A stretch of DNA of 60,225 nucleotides. Source: Bradyrhizobium sp. WSM1743. Its GTDB lineage: Bacteria; Pseudomonadota; Alphaproteobacteria; Rhizobiales; Xanthobacteraceae. Made by a program: the position numbers and the translations under genes. The notes under the pieces are model-generated. The model was not told where the DNA came from. It did no database searches and saw nothing but the letters and a program-made list of their open reading frames with translations. The DNA is taken from contig NZ_AXAZ01000051.1 of NCBI RefSeq assembly GCF_000473065.1, positions 1 to 60,225 of the forward strand, given 5' to 3'. Below, one piece after another: positions 15,683 to 23,869 of this stretch. The number at the start of each line of letters is the position of its first letter. The stretch's first letter is position 1.

Positions 15683-16419
15683 TGCCCCGCTACAAGCTCA
15701 CCATCGAATATGACGGCGCGCCGTTCTTCGGCTGGCAGGTGCAGGAGACACTGCCGTCGGTGCAAGGCGCGCTGCAGGCGGCCGTGAAGGCGATGACCGG
15801 GGCGGATTTGCGGGTGCACGGTGCCGGCCGCACCGATGCCGGCGTGCATGCGCGTGGCCAGGTCGCGCATGTCGACGTCGAGAAGCAGTTTCCCCCGGGC
15901 CGCTTCCGCGACGGGCTCAACGCACATCTGCGCCCGCATCCGATCGCGGTGCTCGAGGCCGAGATCGTGCCTGATACGTTCGAGGCGCGCTTCTCGGCGG
16001 TCAAGCGCCACTATCGCTACCGCATCATCAACACCCGCGCCAATCTCGCGCTGGACGCCGGCCACGCCTGGCGCGTGCCGCGCAAGCTCGATGCCGACGC
16101 GATGCATGCGGCGGCGCAGCGCCTGCTCGGCAAGCACGACTTCACGACGTTCCGCGACACCGAGTGCCAGGCCAAGTCGCCCGAGAAGACGCTCGACCAG
16201 CTCGATGTGCTGCGCGACGGCCGCGAGATCACGGTCATCACCTCGGCACGCTCGTTCCTGCACAGCCAGGTGCGCTCGATGGTGGGCTCGCTGGTCTGGG
16301 TCGGCGAAGGGCGCTGGACCGCCGATGATCTCTCCGCAGCGTTGGAGGCCCGCAACCGCACCGCCTGCGGCATCGTCGCCCCGCCGGAGGGGCTGTACCT
16401 GATGAAGGTGGATTATTGA
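15682..16419 (+). CDS. truA: tRNA pseudouridine(38-40) synthase
   Basis: The 245-residue enzyme modifies U38-U40 in the anticodon stem-loop. The catalytic Asp sits in GAGRTDAGVHARGQVAH near residue 50, with the N-terminal YDGAPFFGWQVQ and C-terminal SFLHSQVRSMVGSLVWVG segments intact. The ATG at 15682 overlaps the fmt stop by one base, giving a coupled fmt-truA pair. Confidence 0.97.
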   Translation: MPRYKLTIEYDGAPFFGWQVQETLPSVQGALQAAVKAMTGADLRVHGAGRTDAGVHARGQVAHVDVEKQFPPGRFRDGLNAHLRPHPIAVLEAEIVPDTFEARFSAVKRHYRYRIINTRANLALDAGHAWRVPRKLDADAMHAAAQRLLGKHDFTTFRDTECQAKSPEKTLDQLDVLRDGREITVITSARSFLHSQVRSMVGSLVWVGEGRWTADDLSAALEARNRTACGIVAPPEGLYLMKVDY

Positions 16420-16465
16420 GGGGCGCGGAGGGTGAAGGGTGCGCTCTTGCTACACCCACCGCCGT

Positions 16466-16568
16466 CATGCCCCGGCTTGACCGGGGCATCCAGTACGCCG
16501 CGGCGTCTCGACTCAATCACTACCGTCTCTGGAATACTGGATCGCCCGATCAAGTCGGGCGATGACAG
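16466..16568. repeat. Two adjacent palindromic units including class A
   Basis: A short hairpin (TGCCCCGGCTTGACCGGGGCA, around 16469-16489) is followed by a class A unit at 16522-16568 with a slightly altered stem (CGCCCGATCAAGTCGGGCG); the two changes are compensatory, keeping the hairpin paired. The block lies between convergent truA and dapE. Confidence 0.8.
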
Positions 16569-16592
16569 CGGTATGTGAGGCGGCAGCAGTGC

Positions 16593-17759
16593 CTAACCGA
16601 AATACCTCTGCAAAATCCCCCGATACACCTTCGTCAGCTTCTCCAAATCCGTCACCGGCACGCGCTCGTCGACCTGATGCATGGTCTGGCCCACCAGGCC
16701 GAACTCGATCACCGGACAATAGCTGGAGATGAAGCGCGCATCCGACGTGCCGCCCGAGGTCGACAGCTCCGGCTTGCGGCCCGTCACTTCCTCGATCGCG
16801 GAGACCGCAAGATCGGTGAACGGGCCGGGTTTTGTGACAAACACGTTGGAGTTCGAGGGCTCCCAGACGATGCGGGCCTTGATGCGGTTGCCACAGGCTT
16901 TGGCGAGGCGCGTCTCCACCAATTCGCGCAAGGATGCCTGGGTGTGGTTGTCGTTGTAACGGATGTTGAATTTTGCGCGGGCTTCGCCGGGGATGACGTT
17001 GAAGGCCTTATTGCCGACATCGACCGAGACGAATTCGAGATTGGAGGCCTGGAACTGGGCGCTGCCGTGGTCCAGCGGCTCGTCGGAGATCGCCACGATC
17101 AGCCGCGCGATGTCAGGCACCGGGTTGGACGTCCGATGCGGATAAGCGACATGGCCCTGCACGCCGTCCACGTAAAGCGTGCCGGATTGCGAGCCGCGGC
17201 GGCCGACCTTGATGGTGTCGCCGAGCGTCTCGACATTGGAAGGCTCGCCGAGCACGCAATGATCAAATTTTTCGCCGCGCTCGGCGACCCATTTGAGCAG
17301 CTTGATCGTGCCGTTGACGGAGACGTCTTCCTCGTCGCCCGTGATCAGGAACGAGATCGAACCTTTGCCGTCGCTGCGCGGCTTGCCGCCATTGGCGGCG
17401 AGATGCTCCAGCACCGCAGCGACCGAGCAGGCGATGCCGCCCTTCATGTCGACCGCGCCGCGGCCGTGCAGGACGCCGTCCTTCACCTCGCCCGAGAACG
17501 CGCCGACGCTCCAGGCGCTCTCGTCGCCCGGCGGCACCACGTCGGTGTGCCCGGCAAAGGTGATGTGCGGCCCTTCCGTGCCGATCCGCGCATAGAGGTT
17601 GTCGACGTCGGCGGTGCCCGACTCGCTGAAGGTCACGCGGTGGCAGGTGAAGCCTGCTGCGGTCAGGGCTTTCTCAAGCACCCCGAGCGCGCCGGCATCG
17701 GCCGGGGTCACTGAGGGGCAACGGATCAGATCGCGGGCAATGGAGAGAGCATCGGTCAT
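16593..17759 (-). CDS. dapE: Succinyl-diaminopimelate desuccinylase
   Basis: The 388-residue M20-family metallopeptidase belongs to the lysine/diaminopimelate pathway. Visible metal and catalytic sites: FAGHTDVVPPGD (His and Asp), GRGAVDMKGGIA (bridging Asp), SFLITGDEEDVSVNGT (Glu pair) and the late FGLVGQTMHQVDERV (His). It overlaps the DUF805 gene by four bases. dapD, the preceding step of the succinylase branch, lies 900 bases upstream on the same strand. Confidence 0.96.
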   Translation of the reverse strand: MTDALSIARDLIRCPSVTPADAGALGVLEKALTAAGFTCHRVTFSESGTADVDNLYARIGTEGPHITFAGHTDVVPPGDESAWSVGAFSGEVKDGVLHGRGAVDMKGGIACSVAAVLEHLAANGGKPRSDGKGSISFLITGDEEDVSVNGTIKLLKWVAERGEKFDHCVLGEPSNVETLGDTIKVGRRGSQSGTLYVDGVQGHVAYPHRTSNPVPDIARLIVAISDEPLDHGSAQFQASNLEFVSVDVGNKAFNVIPGEARAKFNIRYNDNHTQASLRELVETRLAKACGNRIKARIVWEPSNSNVFVTKPGPFTDLAVSAIEEVTGRKPELSTSGGTSDARFISSYCPVIEFGLVGQTMHQVDERVPVTDLEKLTKVYRGILQRYFG

Positions 17760-18349
17760 GCTTCCGGCTTAACACGCCATTGCGGCGGTGGGCCAGCCTT
17801 CTGCGCGGGCATTTCGAGCTCACGTTGCTGATCCCAACCGGGCTTTCCTGCCGGCGAGACGTGAAGCGGATCGGCGCCGAAACGGTTGGTCTTCTTCGAG
17901 CCGCGGAAGAACAGCAGCTCGATCCCGCCCCAGGTCGCGAGGACGAACGAGATCAGCGCGAGCATGAAGCCGACATGATCGTTGCTGATCCGGTCGATGA
18001 ACTGATTGATCAGGCCGGGCACGACGAAGAAGGGCAGCACCCACCAGGCGCTCTTGTCGCGGTCATGGAGCCGTTTGACAGAGGTCGCGGCGAACACCCA
18101 CGTGAACAGCGCCGTGCCGATCAGCTTGGCCAAGATCAGCGGGAGATCGGCGCGCGATACCCCTCGATAGGAGTCGGGATCGACGATCTTGAAGATGTCG
18201 CTGACCGAAAATGCGAACGAGCGGGGGCCGAACGCCGCCACGAGTGCGGCCATGAAGATCATCCAGCAGACGATGATCAGCCCGGCCAGCCAATATTTGG
18301 CGCGGTTGATGCGGCCGTCGAAACGGAAGAGGTACCAGGTCCAGTCCAT
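17756..18349 (-). CDS. DUF805-family membrane protein
   Basis: The 197-residue protein starts MDWTWYLFRFDGRINRAKYW, the usual DUF805 opening, and has about four hydrophobic segments (residues about 22-40, 70-90, 105-120, 128-145) with RLHDRDKSAWW between them, another family mark. The C-terminal 40 residues are polar. Function is unknown; some DUF805 proteins are inner-membrane proteins. It is translationally coupled to dapE (ATGA overlap). Confidence 0.88.
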   Translation of the reverse strand: MDWTWYLFRFDGRINRAKYWLAGLIIVCWMIFMAALVAAFGPRSFAFSVSDIFKIVDPDSYRGVSRADLPLILAKLIGTALFTWVFAATSVKRLHDRDKSAWWVLPFFVVPGLINQFIDRISNDHVGFMLALISFVLATWGGIELLFFRGSKKTNRFGADPLHVSPAGKPGWDQQRELEMPAQKAGPPPQWRVKPEA

Positions 18350-18426
18350 GCGAGCGGCTCCGGGCGGAAGAAGCCGCCCGGAAATTGGTCGCGATGGTGG
18401 GAGGATGGGTTCGACGGGCCTCTAAG

Positions 18427-18596
18427 ACCCTTCATCCCCGCGCAACGGCGAAGCCGTTGTCGCTGGAGGCGCGAGTGGCGCGATGCGAAGCATCGCGCCG
18501 GGAGCCTCGAAGGATGAACGGCCGAGATGCAGCTGCCAGCCGGGCCATCGCCCTTCGAGGGCCGCTGAAGAAGCGGCCACCTCAGGGTGACGGGGA
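18427..18596. repeat. Intergenic palindromic repeat, class H
   Basis: A composite of CCTTCATCCCCGCG / CAGGGTGACGGGG arms with inner hairpins such as CGATGCGAAGCATCG and AACGGCGAAGCCGTT. It occupies most of the 270-base gap between DUF805 and dapD; no gene is supported there. Confidence 0.6.
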
Positions 18597-18620
18597 TAGG
18601 TCTGGGTTCGCGGCGCGAAC

Positions 18621-19466
18621 TCAATCCCGCAGCAGCTCGTTGATGCTGGTCTTGGAGCGCGTGCGCTCGTCGACGCGCTTGACGATTACGGCGCAGGCGG
18701 TGCTCGGGCCGATCTGGCCGTTCTTCATCGGCTTGCCGGGCAGCGCGCCGGGCACCACCACCGAATATTCGGGCACTTCGCCCATGAAGACCTCGCCGGT
18801 CTCGCGGTCGACGATCTTGGTCGAGGCACCCAAAAACACGCCCATCGCCAGCACCGCGCCCTTGCGCACGATCACGCCTTCGGCCACCTCGGAGCGCGCG
18901 CCGATGAAGCAGTCGTCCTCGATGATGACGGGCTCGGCCTGCAGCGGCTCGAGCACGCCGCCGATGCCGGCGCCGCCGGAGATGTGCACGCGCTTGCCGA
19001 TCTGGGCGCAGGAGCCGACGGTGGCCCAGGTGTCGACCATGGTGCTCTCATCGACATAGGCGCCGAGATTGACGAAGGACGGCATCAAGACGACGTTCTT
19101 GGCGATGAAGGCCGAGCGGCGGACCACCGCGCCCGGCACCGCGCGAAAACCGGCATCGCGAAAGCGGTTCGGGCCCCAGCCTTCGAACTTCGAGGGCACC
19201 TTGTCCCACCAGCTTGCCTTGCCGGGGCCGCCGCCAATGACGTCCATGTCGTTGAGGCGAAACGACAGCAGCACGGCCTTCTTCAGCCACTGATTGACCT
19301 TCCACTTGCCGTCAGCGCCGCGCTCGGCAACGCGCGCCTCGCCCTTGTCCAGGGTCTCCAGCGCCTGGTCCACGGCCTCGCGCACCTCGCCCTTGGTGGT
19401 GGTCGAGATGCCGTCGCGCGCCTCGAAGGCGCTGTTGATGGTGGATTCGAGGGCTGCAAGGGACAT
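18621..19466 (-). CDS. dapD: 2,3,4,5-tetrahydropyridine-2,6-dicarboxylate N-succinyltransferase
   Basis: The 281-residue enzyme transfers succinyl from succinyl-CoA to tetrahydrodipicolinate. The left-handed beta-helix with hexapeptide repeats runs over residues about 125-230 (ISGGAGIGGVLEPLQAEPV and VIVRKGAVLAMGVFLGAS segments), after an N-terminal helical domain (LNDMDVIGGGPG). It lies upstream of DUF805-dapE on the same strand, separated by a repeat block. Confidence 0.96.
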   Translation of the reverse strand: MSLAALESTINSAFEARDGISTTTKGEVREAVDQALETLDKGEARVAERGADGKWKVNQWLKKAVLLSFRLNDMDVIGGGPGKASWWDKVPSKFEGWGPNRFRDAGFRAVPGAVVRRSAFIAKNVVLMPSFVNLGAYVDESTMVDTWATVGSCAQIGKRVHISGGAGIGGVLEPLQAEPVIIEDDCFIGARSEVAEGVIVRKGAVLAMGVFLGASTKIVDRETGEVFMGEVPEYSVVVPGALPGKPMKNGQIGPSTACAVIVKRVDERTRSKTSINELLRD

Positions 19467-19551
19467 CGGGACTTCCTCTGGGGAGCGGGAATTTTGATGG
19501 ATTGGTGGGCTTTTTCGGGATTTGGCGGGGTGGAGTCAAGGCATACTGTCC

Positions 19552-19709
19552 CGTCGTCCCGGACAAGCGCGCCTGAAGCGCGCGCCGATCCGGGACCGAT
19601 AACCACAGGGGGGAGTTCGGCGAAGACTCGGAGTTTGCCAAGCTCGCGCGACAACCACTCCCTGTGGTTATGGGTCCCGGGTCTGCGCTTACGCTTGCCC
19701 GGGACGACG
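19552..19709. repeat. Intergenic palindromic repeat, class C, second copy
   Basis: GTCGTCCCGGACAAGCGCGC on the left and GCTTGCCCGGGACGAC on the right, with inner ACCACAGGG/CCCTGTGGT arms, match the copy at 2511-2664. Confidence 0.8.
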
Positions 19710-19713
19710 GCAG

Positions 19714-20406
19714 TTATTGTGGTGACAGCCTGCCCAAAAACCCCGTCAGATCATCCGTGACATAGTCGACATGGGCCGCGTCCCGGCCCTCCAGCTCCCA
19801 ATCCTCGCGCACCACCTCCTTGGTCCCATCAGGCACCACAAGCACGGTCGTCATGCCAAGCTCATGCGGGACGGTGAGGTTGCGGGCGAGGTCCTCGAAC
19901 ATCGCGGCGCGGGTCGGATCGACAGCGTGATCCTTTAGGAATTTTTGGTAGGTCTGCGGCGCCGGCTTCGGCTCGAATTCGGCGGCGATGATGTCGAACA
20001 CGCCGTCGAAATGGCTGGCGAAGCCGAGCCGCGCCAGCACCGCATCGACATGGTCGACCGAGCCGTTGGTCAGGATCAGTTTTCGCCCCGGCAGTCTTGC
20101 AATGGCTGCACCGAGCGCCGGGTTTGGCTCCAGCGGTGAATGGTCGATCTTGTGCACATAGGCGAGATAGTCGTCGGCGCGGACGCCATGCAGGGTCATC
20201 ATGCCGCGCATGGTGGTGCCAAACCGCCGGTAATAGTCCTTCTGGATGTTGCGCGCTTCGGCGGGCGTCACGTTCAGCCAGTTGCAAACGAACTCCCCGA
20301 TCCGCGCATCGACCTGCTGCCACAGATTGACGTGATGCGGATAAAGCGTGTTGTCGAGATCGAACACCCAGGTGTCGACATGCGCGAAGGTGCGGGGGGA
20401 TTTCAT
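19714..20406 (-). CDS. Pyrimidine 5'-nucleotidase-like HAD hydrolase
   Basis: The 230-residue protein opens with HAD motif I in WVFDLDNTLYP (two Asp), followed by the SDT1/pyrimidine-5'-nucleotidase mark YPHHVNLW. Motif II is LILTNGS near residue 100, the motif III Lys lies in AEFEPKPAPQTYQKFL, and motif IV is MFEDLARNL. Family members dephosphorylate UMP/CMP or related phosphates. I chose ATG 20406 (MKSPRTFAHVDTW); the longer upstream frame is not conserved-looking. Confidence 0.88.
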   Translation of the reverse strand: MKSPRTFAHVDTWVFDLDNTLYPHHVNLWQQVDARIGEFVCNWLNVTPAEARNIQKDYYRRFGTTMRGMMTLHGVRADDYLAYVHKIDHSPLEPNPALGAAIARLPGRKLILTNGSVDHVDAVLARLGFASHFDGVFDIIAAEFEPKPAPQTYQKFLKDHAVDPTRAAMFEDLARNLTVPHELGMTTVLVVPDGTKEVVREDWELEGRDAAHVDYVTDDLTGFLGRLSPQ

Positions 20407-20420
20407 CACAACTCTCTCGC

Positions 20421-21455
20421 TCACGGCACCGCAAAGCGCAGCGTCTTGCCGCCGCTCGACATGTCCACGGCGCCAAAGCCCGTTGGCGCAAATCCGCGCG
20501 CGCCGCAATCGGTCTGCTCACTGGTCTCGAACTTGGTCTCGCGGGTGCAGAGCTGCCTGTCGCCGCCCCAGTTCAGCGGCCGGTCCTTCAGCTTGACGAC
20601 GCGGTTGTCGGCGTCGACCGCTTCCGCGAAGCTGAAGATCTGCTTCGGCTGGCCGGTCACGTCGGGGTGCAGGCAGGTCTTGGGATCGATGCGGTACCAG
20701 CCGCGGCTCGTCACGGCCTTGCCGTCGTCGGTCGCGATCGCCGCCATCACCTTGTGCGGCGTGTCGTTGCACCAGGTCAGCCCGGTCGCAGACGGCGTCT
20801 GCACGGCATCAACCATGGTCTTGAAGAAGTTCTGTGAGCCCACGATGTCCTGAGACAAGCCGCGGCTCTTCAGGAATGCGGCAAGGGCGGCTTGCGTCTT
20901 CGGCCCGTCGACGCCATCGATTGGCGCTGCGTCGTAGCCTGCGATCACCAGCAGCCGCTGGATTCCGGCGAGGCGCGCCTGCTCGTCGTCATATTCGGAA
21001 TCCTCGGCGAGATAGGCAACGAGGTTGCCGTCCGCGCCTTGCGTCGGCGTCACTTGCGTGAACGGGACTTGCGTCTGGCCGCTGCGGCACTGCCGCGCCG
21101 CGGCGATGACGAAATTGTCTTGCGCCACGCAGAGCATGTCGCTGCCGCTTTGCGGGATTGGAGAAGCGCCGTAGACGCCGAGCGCACGGGCGTTGAGCAG
21201 GATGCGGTCGGCGGTCAGCGTGCCCTGCACCACCACGCGGCAGGCGGCGGGATCGATCCTGAACCAGCCGCGCGTCGCGGTGGCCGCCTTGTCGTCGATG
21301 CCGATCGCGGCCTCGACGACATAGGACATGCGGTTGCAGATCTTGAGGTCGGCAAAGGCCGGCGCGGAGGAGAAGAGGAACGAGACGATCGCAGCCGGCA
21401 GCGTCATGAGGAGGCGCGTCAAGGCGGAGCGGCGATGCGGTCTCGATCCCGTCAT
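20421..21455 (-). CDS. Secreted protein with duplicated DUF1036-type domains
   Basis: This 344-residue protein has a signal sequence (MTLPAAIVSFLFSSAPAFA). Two related Cys-containing domains follow: LKICNRMSYVVEAAIGI ... RGWFRIDPAACRVV and LTWCNDTPHKVMAAIAT ... RGWYRIDPKTCLHP. Both fit DUF1036. Between them lies a peptidoglycan-binding-like segment (IQRLLVIAGYDAAPIDGVDGPKTQAAL). It is probably periplasmic or cell-wall-associated; the role is unknown. The start is uncertain: ATG 21455 lies at the edge of a class B repeat, and a more internal ATG (MTLPAA) would also give a good signal peptide. The longer frame to 21602 is repeat-derived. Confidence 0.75.
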   Translation of the reverse strand: MTGSRPHRRSALTRLLMTLPAAIVSFLFSSAPAFADLKICNRMSYVVEAAIGIDDKAATATRGWFRIDPAACRVVVQGTLTADRILLNARALGVYGASPIPQSGSDMLCVAQDNFVIAAARQCRSGQTQVPFTQVTPTQGADGNLVAYLAEDSEYDDEQARLAGIQRLLVIAGYDAAPIDGVDGPKTQAALAAFLKSRGLSQDIVGSQNFFKTMVDAVQTPSATGLTWCNDTPHKVMAAIATDDGKAVTSRGWYRIDPKTCLHPDVTGQPKQIFSFAEAVDADNRVVKLKDRPLNWGGDRQLCTRETKFETSEQTDCGARGFAPTGFGAVDMSSGGKTLRFAVP

Positions 21456-21578
21456 TCCGGGATGGTCCGAAGGACCAGACCCGGAATCTCGAGACTCCGG
21501 ATTCGCCCTTCGAGCGCTCCGGAGTGACTGTGCAAGACGAGACGCGTGGATGGCCGGGACAAGCCCGGCCATGACGGC
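21451..21578. repeat. Class B repeat plus a second hairpin unit downstream of argB
   Basis: A class B unit (GTCATTCCGGGATGGTCC ... CTCCGGAGTGAC) at 21451-21528 is followed by a hairpin with GCCGGGACAAGCCCGGC at about 21554-21570. The block separates argB from the DUF1036 gene and supplies the latter's candidate start codon. Confidence 0.7.
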
Positions 21579-21598
21579 GTCTCTCGTGTTCTCGCGCA

Positions 21599-22486
21599 TC
21601 ACTTATGGATCAGCGTGCCCGTGCCCTGGTTGGTGAAGAGCTCGAGCAGCACCGCGTGCTGCATCTTGCCGTCGATGATGACGACGCCCTGCACGCCCTG
21701 TTCGAGCGCGTAGATGCAGGTCTCGACCTTCGGGATCATGCCGCCGGAGATGGTGCCGTCGGCGATCAGCTTGCGCGCGTCCTTGATCGACAGTTCCGGA
21801 ATGAGCTTCTTGGACTTGTCGAGCACACCCGGCACGTCGGTGAGCAGCAACAGGCGCTTGGCCTTCAGCGCACCGGCGACCGCGCCGGCAAAGGTGTCGG
21901 CGTTGATGTTCAGCGTCTGGCCGTCATGCGAGGTCGCGAGCGGTGCCAGCACCGGGATCAGCTCGTAGCCGATCAGCTGGTTGAGCAGCGTCAGGTCGAC
22001 CTTCTCGGGGTCGCCGACGAAGCCGAGATCGACCGCTTTCTCGATATGCGAGTCCGGATCGATGATGGTGCGCGTCGTCTTCGACGCCTTCACCATGTTG
22101 CCGTCCTTCCCGGAGAGGCCGACGGCCTTGCCACCGGCTTCGTTGATGTAGCCGACGATCTGCTTGTTGACCGAGCCGGCCAGCACCATCTCGACGATCT
22201 CGATGGTCGCGGAGTCTGTGATGCGCAGGCCGGCGGCGAATTCCGAGACGATGCCGAGACGCTTGAGCATGGTCGCGATCTGCGGCCCGCCGCCATGCAC
22301 CACGACCGGATTGATCGCGGTCTGCTCGAGCAGCACGATGTCGCGGGCAAAGTTCTTCGCAGTCTCCTCGTCGCCCATGGCATGGCCGCCATATTTGATG
22401 ACGATGGTTTCCTCGTCATACTGCTGCATGTGCGGCAGCGCTTCGGACAGGATGCGGGCCTGGTCGAGCGGGGAGATGTCGGTCAT
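21599..22486 (-). CDS. argB: Acetylglutamate kinase
   Basis: The 295-residue amino acid kinase phosphorylates N-acetylglutamate in arginine synthesis. Seen are IVIKYGGHAMGD near residue 28 (phosphate-binding Lys/Gly), VVHGGGPQI near 63, NINADTFAGAVAGALKAKRL near 195 and a C-terminal GGMIPKVETCIYAL segment. The N-terminal extension with a YDEETIVIK start is typical of arginine-feedback-controlled forms, but inhibition is inferred only. It belongs to the rpmH-rnpA-yidC-engB-argB neighbourhood. Confidence 0.96.
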   Translation of the reverse strand: MTDISPLDQARILSEALPHMQQYDEETIVIKYGGHAMGDEETAKNFARDIVLLEQTAINPVVVHGGGPQIATMLKRLGIVSEFAAGLRITDSATIEIVEMVLAGSVNKQIVGYINEAGGKAVGLSGKDGNMVKASKTTRTIIDPDSHIEKAVDLGFVGDPEKVDLTLLNQLIGYELIPVLAPLATSHDGQTLNINADTFAGAVAGALKAKRLLLLTDVPGVLDKSKKLIPELSIKDARKLIADGTISGGMIPKVETCIYALEQGVQGVVIIDGKMQHAVLLELFTNQGTGTLIHK

Positions 22487-22567
22487 GTCGCGGATCTCGC
22501 TGGCGGGTCTAACGCGGCCTGCGTTCTATCTGATTGGAAGGCGGTGCGCAAAGTGGGTGTTGGCTCT

Positions 22568-22729
22568 TACCCTCCCCTGGAGGGGGAGGGTCGATCGCGC
22601 GCAGCGCGAGCGGGGTGGGGTGATCTCTCCACGCGGGCACTGCTTCTGTGGAGGGACTGTCACCCCACCCCGCTACGCATTTCGCTTCGCTGCATGCGTA
22701 GCGACCCTCCCCCTCCAGGGGAGGGTAAG
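22568..22729. repeat. Intergenic palindromic repeat, class E
   Basis: TACCCTCCCCTGGAGGGGGA on the left and CCTCCCCCTCCAGGGGAGGG on the right enclose CGGGGTGGGGTGA/TCACCCCACCCCG arms. It lies between DUF423 and argB; no gene is seen in 22487-22737. Confidence 0.8.
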
Positions 22730-22737
22730 GTCGAGCG

Positions 22738-23103
22738 TCACTTCCGCACCACCACCGCCGCCAGCGTCACCGCCAGCCAGCTCGCGATCATCACCGTCCC
22801 GCCGGTCGGCGCCGCCATCGGAAACAGCGAGTGCCCGGCATATTGCCGCAAGGTGAGGTCGCCCGCGAACAGCCCGGCACCGATCACGAAGCCGAACGCC
22901 GCCACGAGTCCAATTCCGCCGTGCAGAAGGCCGCGCGCGAGCAAGGCGACGGTCGCAAGTATGGCCGTTGCATGAAACAGCAGCATGGCGCTCGCCGAGG
23001 CCAGCCGGCTGGCGTCGGCGCCATGGGCGGAGGCGGCGGCCAGCGCGACGCCGGCGGCGCCCATCAAACCGGCAAACCCAAGCAACAGGCGATGCGTAGG
23101 CAT
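22738..23103 (-). CDS. DUF423-family small membrane protein
   Basis: The 121-residue protein has four hydrophobic segments. It begins LLGFAGLMGAAGVALAAASAHG and later contains FHATAILATVALLARG, then FVIGAGLFAGDLTLRQYAG, all typical of DUF423 (YgdD-like) inner-membrane proteins of unknown function. The ATG at 23103 overlaps the engB stop by one base (TGATG), so it is coupled to engB. The same frame stays open far upstream inside engB, which hides this gene from a longest-ORF view. Confidence 0.88.
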   Translation of the reverse strand: MPTHRLLLGFAGLMGAAGVALAAASAHGADASRLASASAMLLFHATAILATVALLARGLLHGGIGLVAAFGFVIGAGLFAGDLTLRQYAGHSLFPMAAPTGGTVMIASWLAVTLAAVVVRK

Positions 23104-23756
23104 CACGAGGCCCGCTCTTCCAAGAGCTTCGCCATCGCGGCGCGCAAGCTCTCCATGCCGGTCGAGCTGCGCGACGAGGTCGCGAGCACGGTCGGGAACG
23201 CGGCCGGATGCTTGGCCAGCGCGGCCTCGGTCTCGGCGATGCGCGCTTGCAGCTCGGCGGCCTTGACCTGGTCGGCCTTGGTCAGCACGACCTGGTAGCT
23301 GACGGCGGAGCGGTCGAGCGTCTTGAGCACGTCGAGATCGACGTCCTTGATTCCGTGCCGCGCATCGATCAGCACGTAGACGCGCGCGAGGCTGGCGCGC
23401 CCCAGCAGGAATTTGTGGATCAGCTCGGTCCAGGACGCGACCTGGCTCTTGGGCGCCTTGGCATAGCCGTAGCCGGGCATGTCGACGAGGCGCAGGTCGC
23501 TCTTCCCGGGGACCTCGAAGAAGATCAGCTCCTGGGTGCGGCCCGGCGTATGCGAGGTGCGCGCGAGGTTGTTGCGGCCGGTGAGCGCGTTGATCAGGCT
23601 GGACTTGCCGACATTGGAGCGGCCGGCAAAGGCGATCTCCAGCCCCGCCATCGGCGGCAGCGTTTCGATCGAAGGCGAGGCCCAGATGAACTGCCAGTCG
23701 CGGGCGAACAGTTTTCGCCCGGCCTCGATCAGCTTCGCATCTTTGTCGTCGGTCAT
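23103..23756 (-). CDS. engB: Ribosome biogenesis GTP-binding protein EngB/YsxC
   Basis: The 217-residue GTPase has G1 GRSNVGKSS, G2 region TSHTPGRTQ, G3 DMPGYG, G4 TKAD and a late SSRSS. It acts in large-subunit assembly. ATG 23756 (MTDDKDAKLIEAG) is the likely start; the frame further upstream runs through a class B repeat. It sits between yidC and argB, the usual alphaproteobacterial order. Confidence 0.95.
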   Translation of the reverse strand: MTDDKDAKLIEAGRKLFARDWQFIWASPSIETLPPMAGLEIAFAGRSNVGKSSLINALTGRNNLARTSHTPGRTQELIFFEVPGKSDLRLVDMPGYGYAKAPKSQVASWTELIHKFLLGRASLARVYVLIDARHGIKDVDLDVLKTLDRSAVSYQVVLTKADQVKAAELQARIAETEAALAKHPAAFPTVLATSSRSSTGMESLRAAMAKLLEERAS

Positions 23757-23775
23757 GCGAAGCTCTTTGCCTTCT

Positions 23776-23855
23776 GTCATTCCGGGGCGATGCGCAGCAT
23801 CGAACCCGGAATCTCGAGATTCCGGGTCTGGTGCTTCGCACCATCCCGGAATGAC
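23776..23855. repeat. Intergenic palindromic repeat, class B
   Basis: TGTCATTCCGGGGCGATGC on the left, CATCCCGGAATGAC on the right and a central ATCTCGAGAT. Located between yidC and engB. Confidence 0.85.
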
Positions 23856-23869
23856 TGAGTGTGAGAGAG

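Noticed and set aside
21544..21602. Peptide MAGLVPAIHA as the N-terminus of the DUF1036 protein
   Set aside because: This peptide is the usual translation of a palindromic intergenic repeat, not a conserved protein start.
22568..22729. CRISPR-like or terminator array between DUF423 and argB
   Set aside because: It is one inverted repeat pair without regularly spaced direct repeats; fits the palindromic repeat classes instead.
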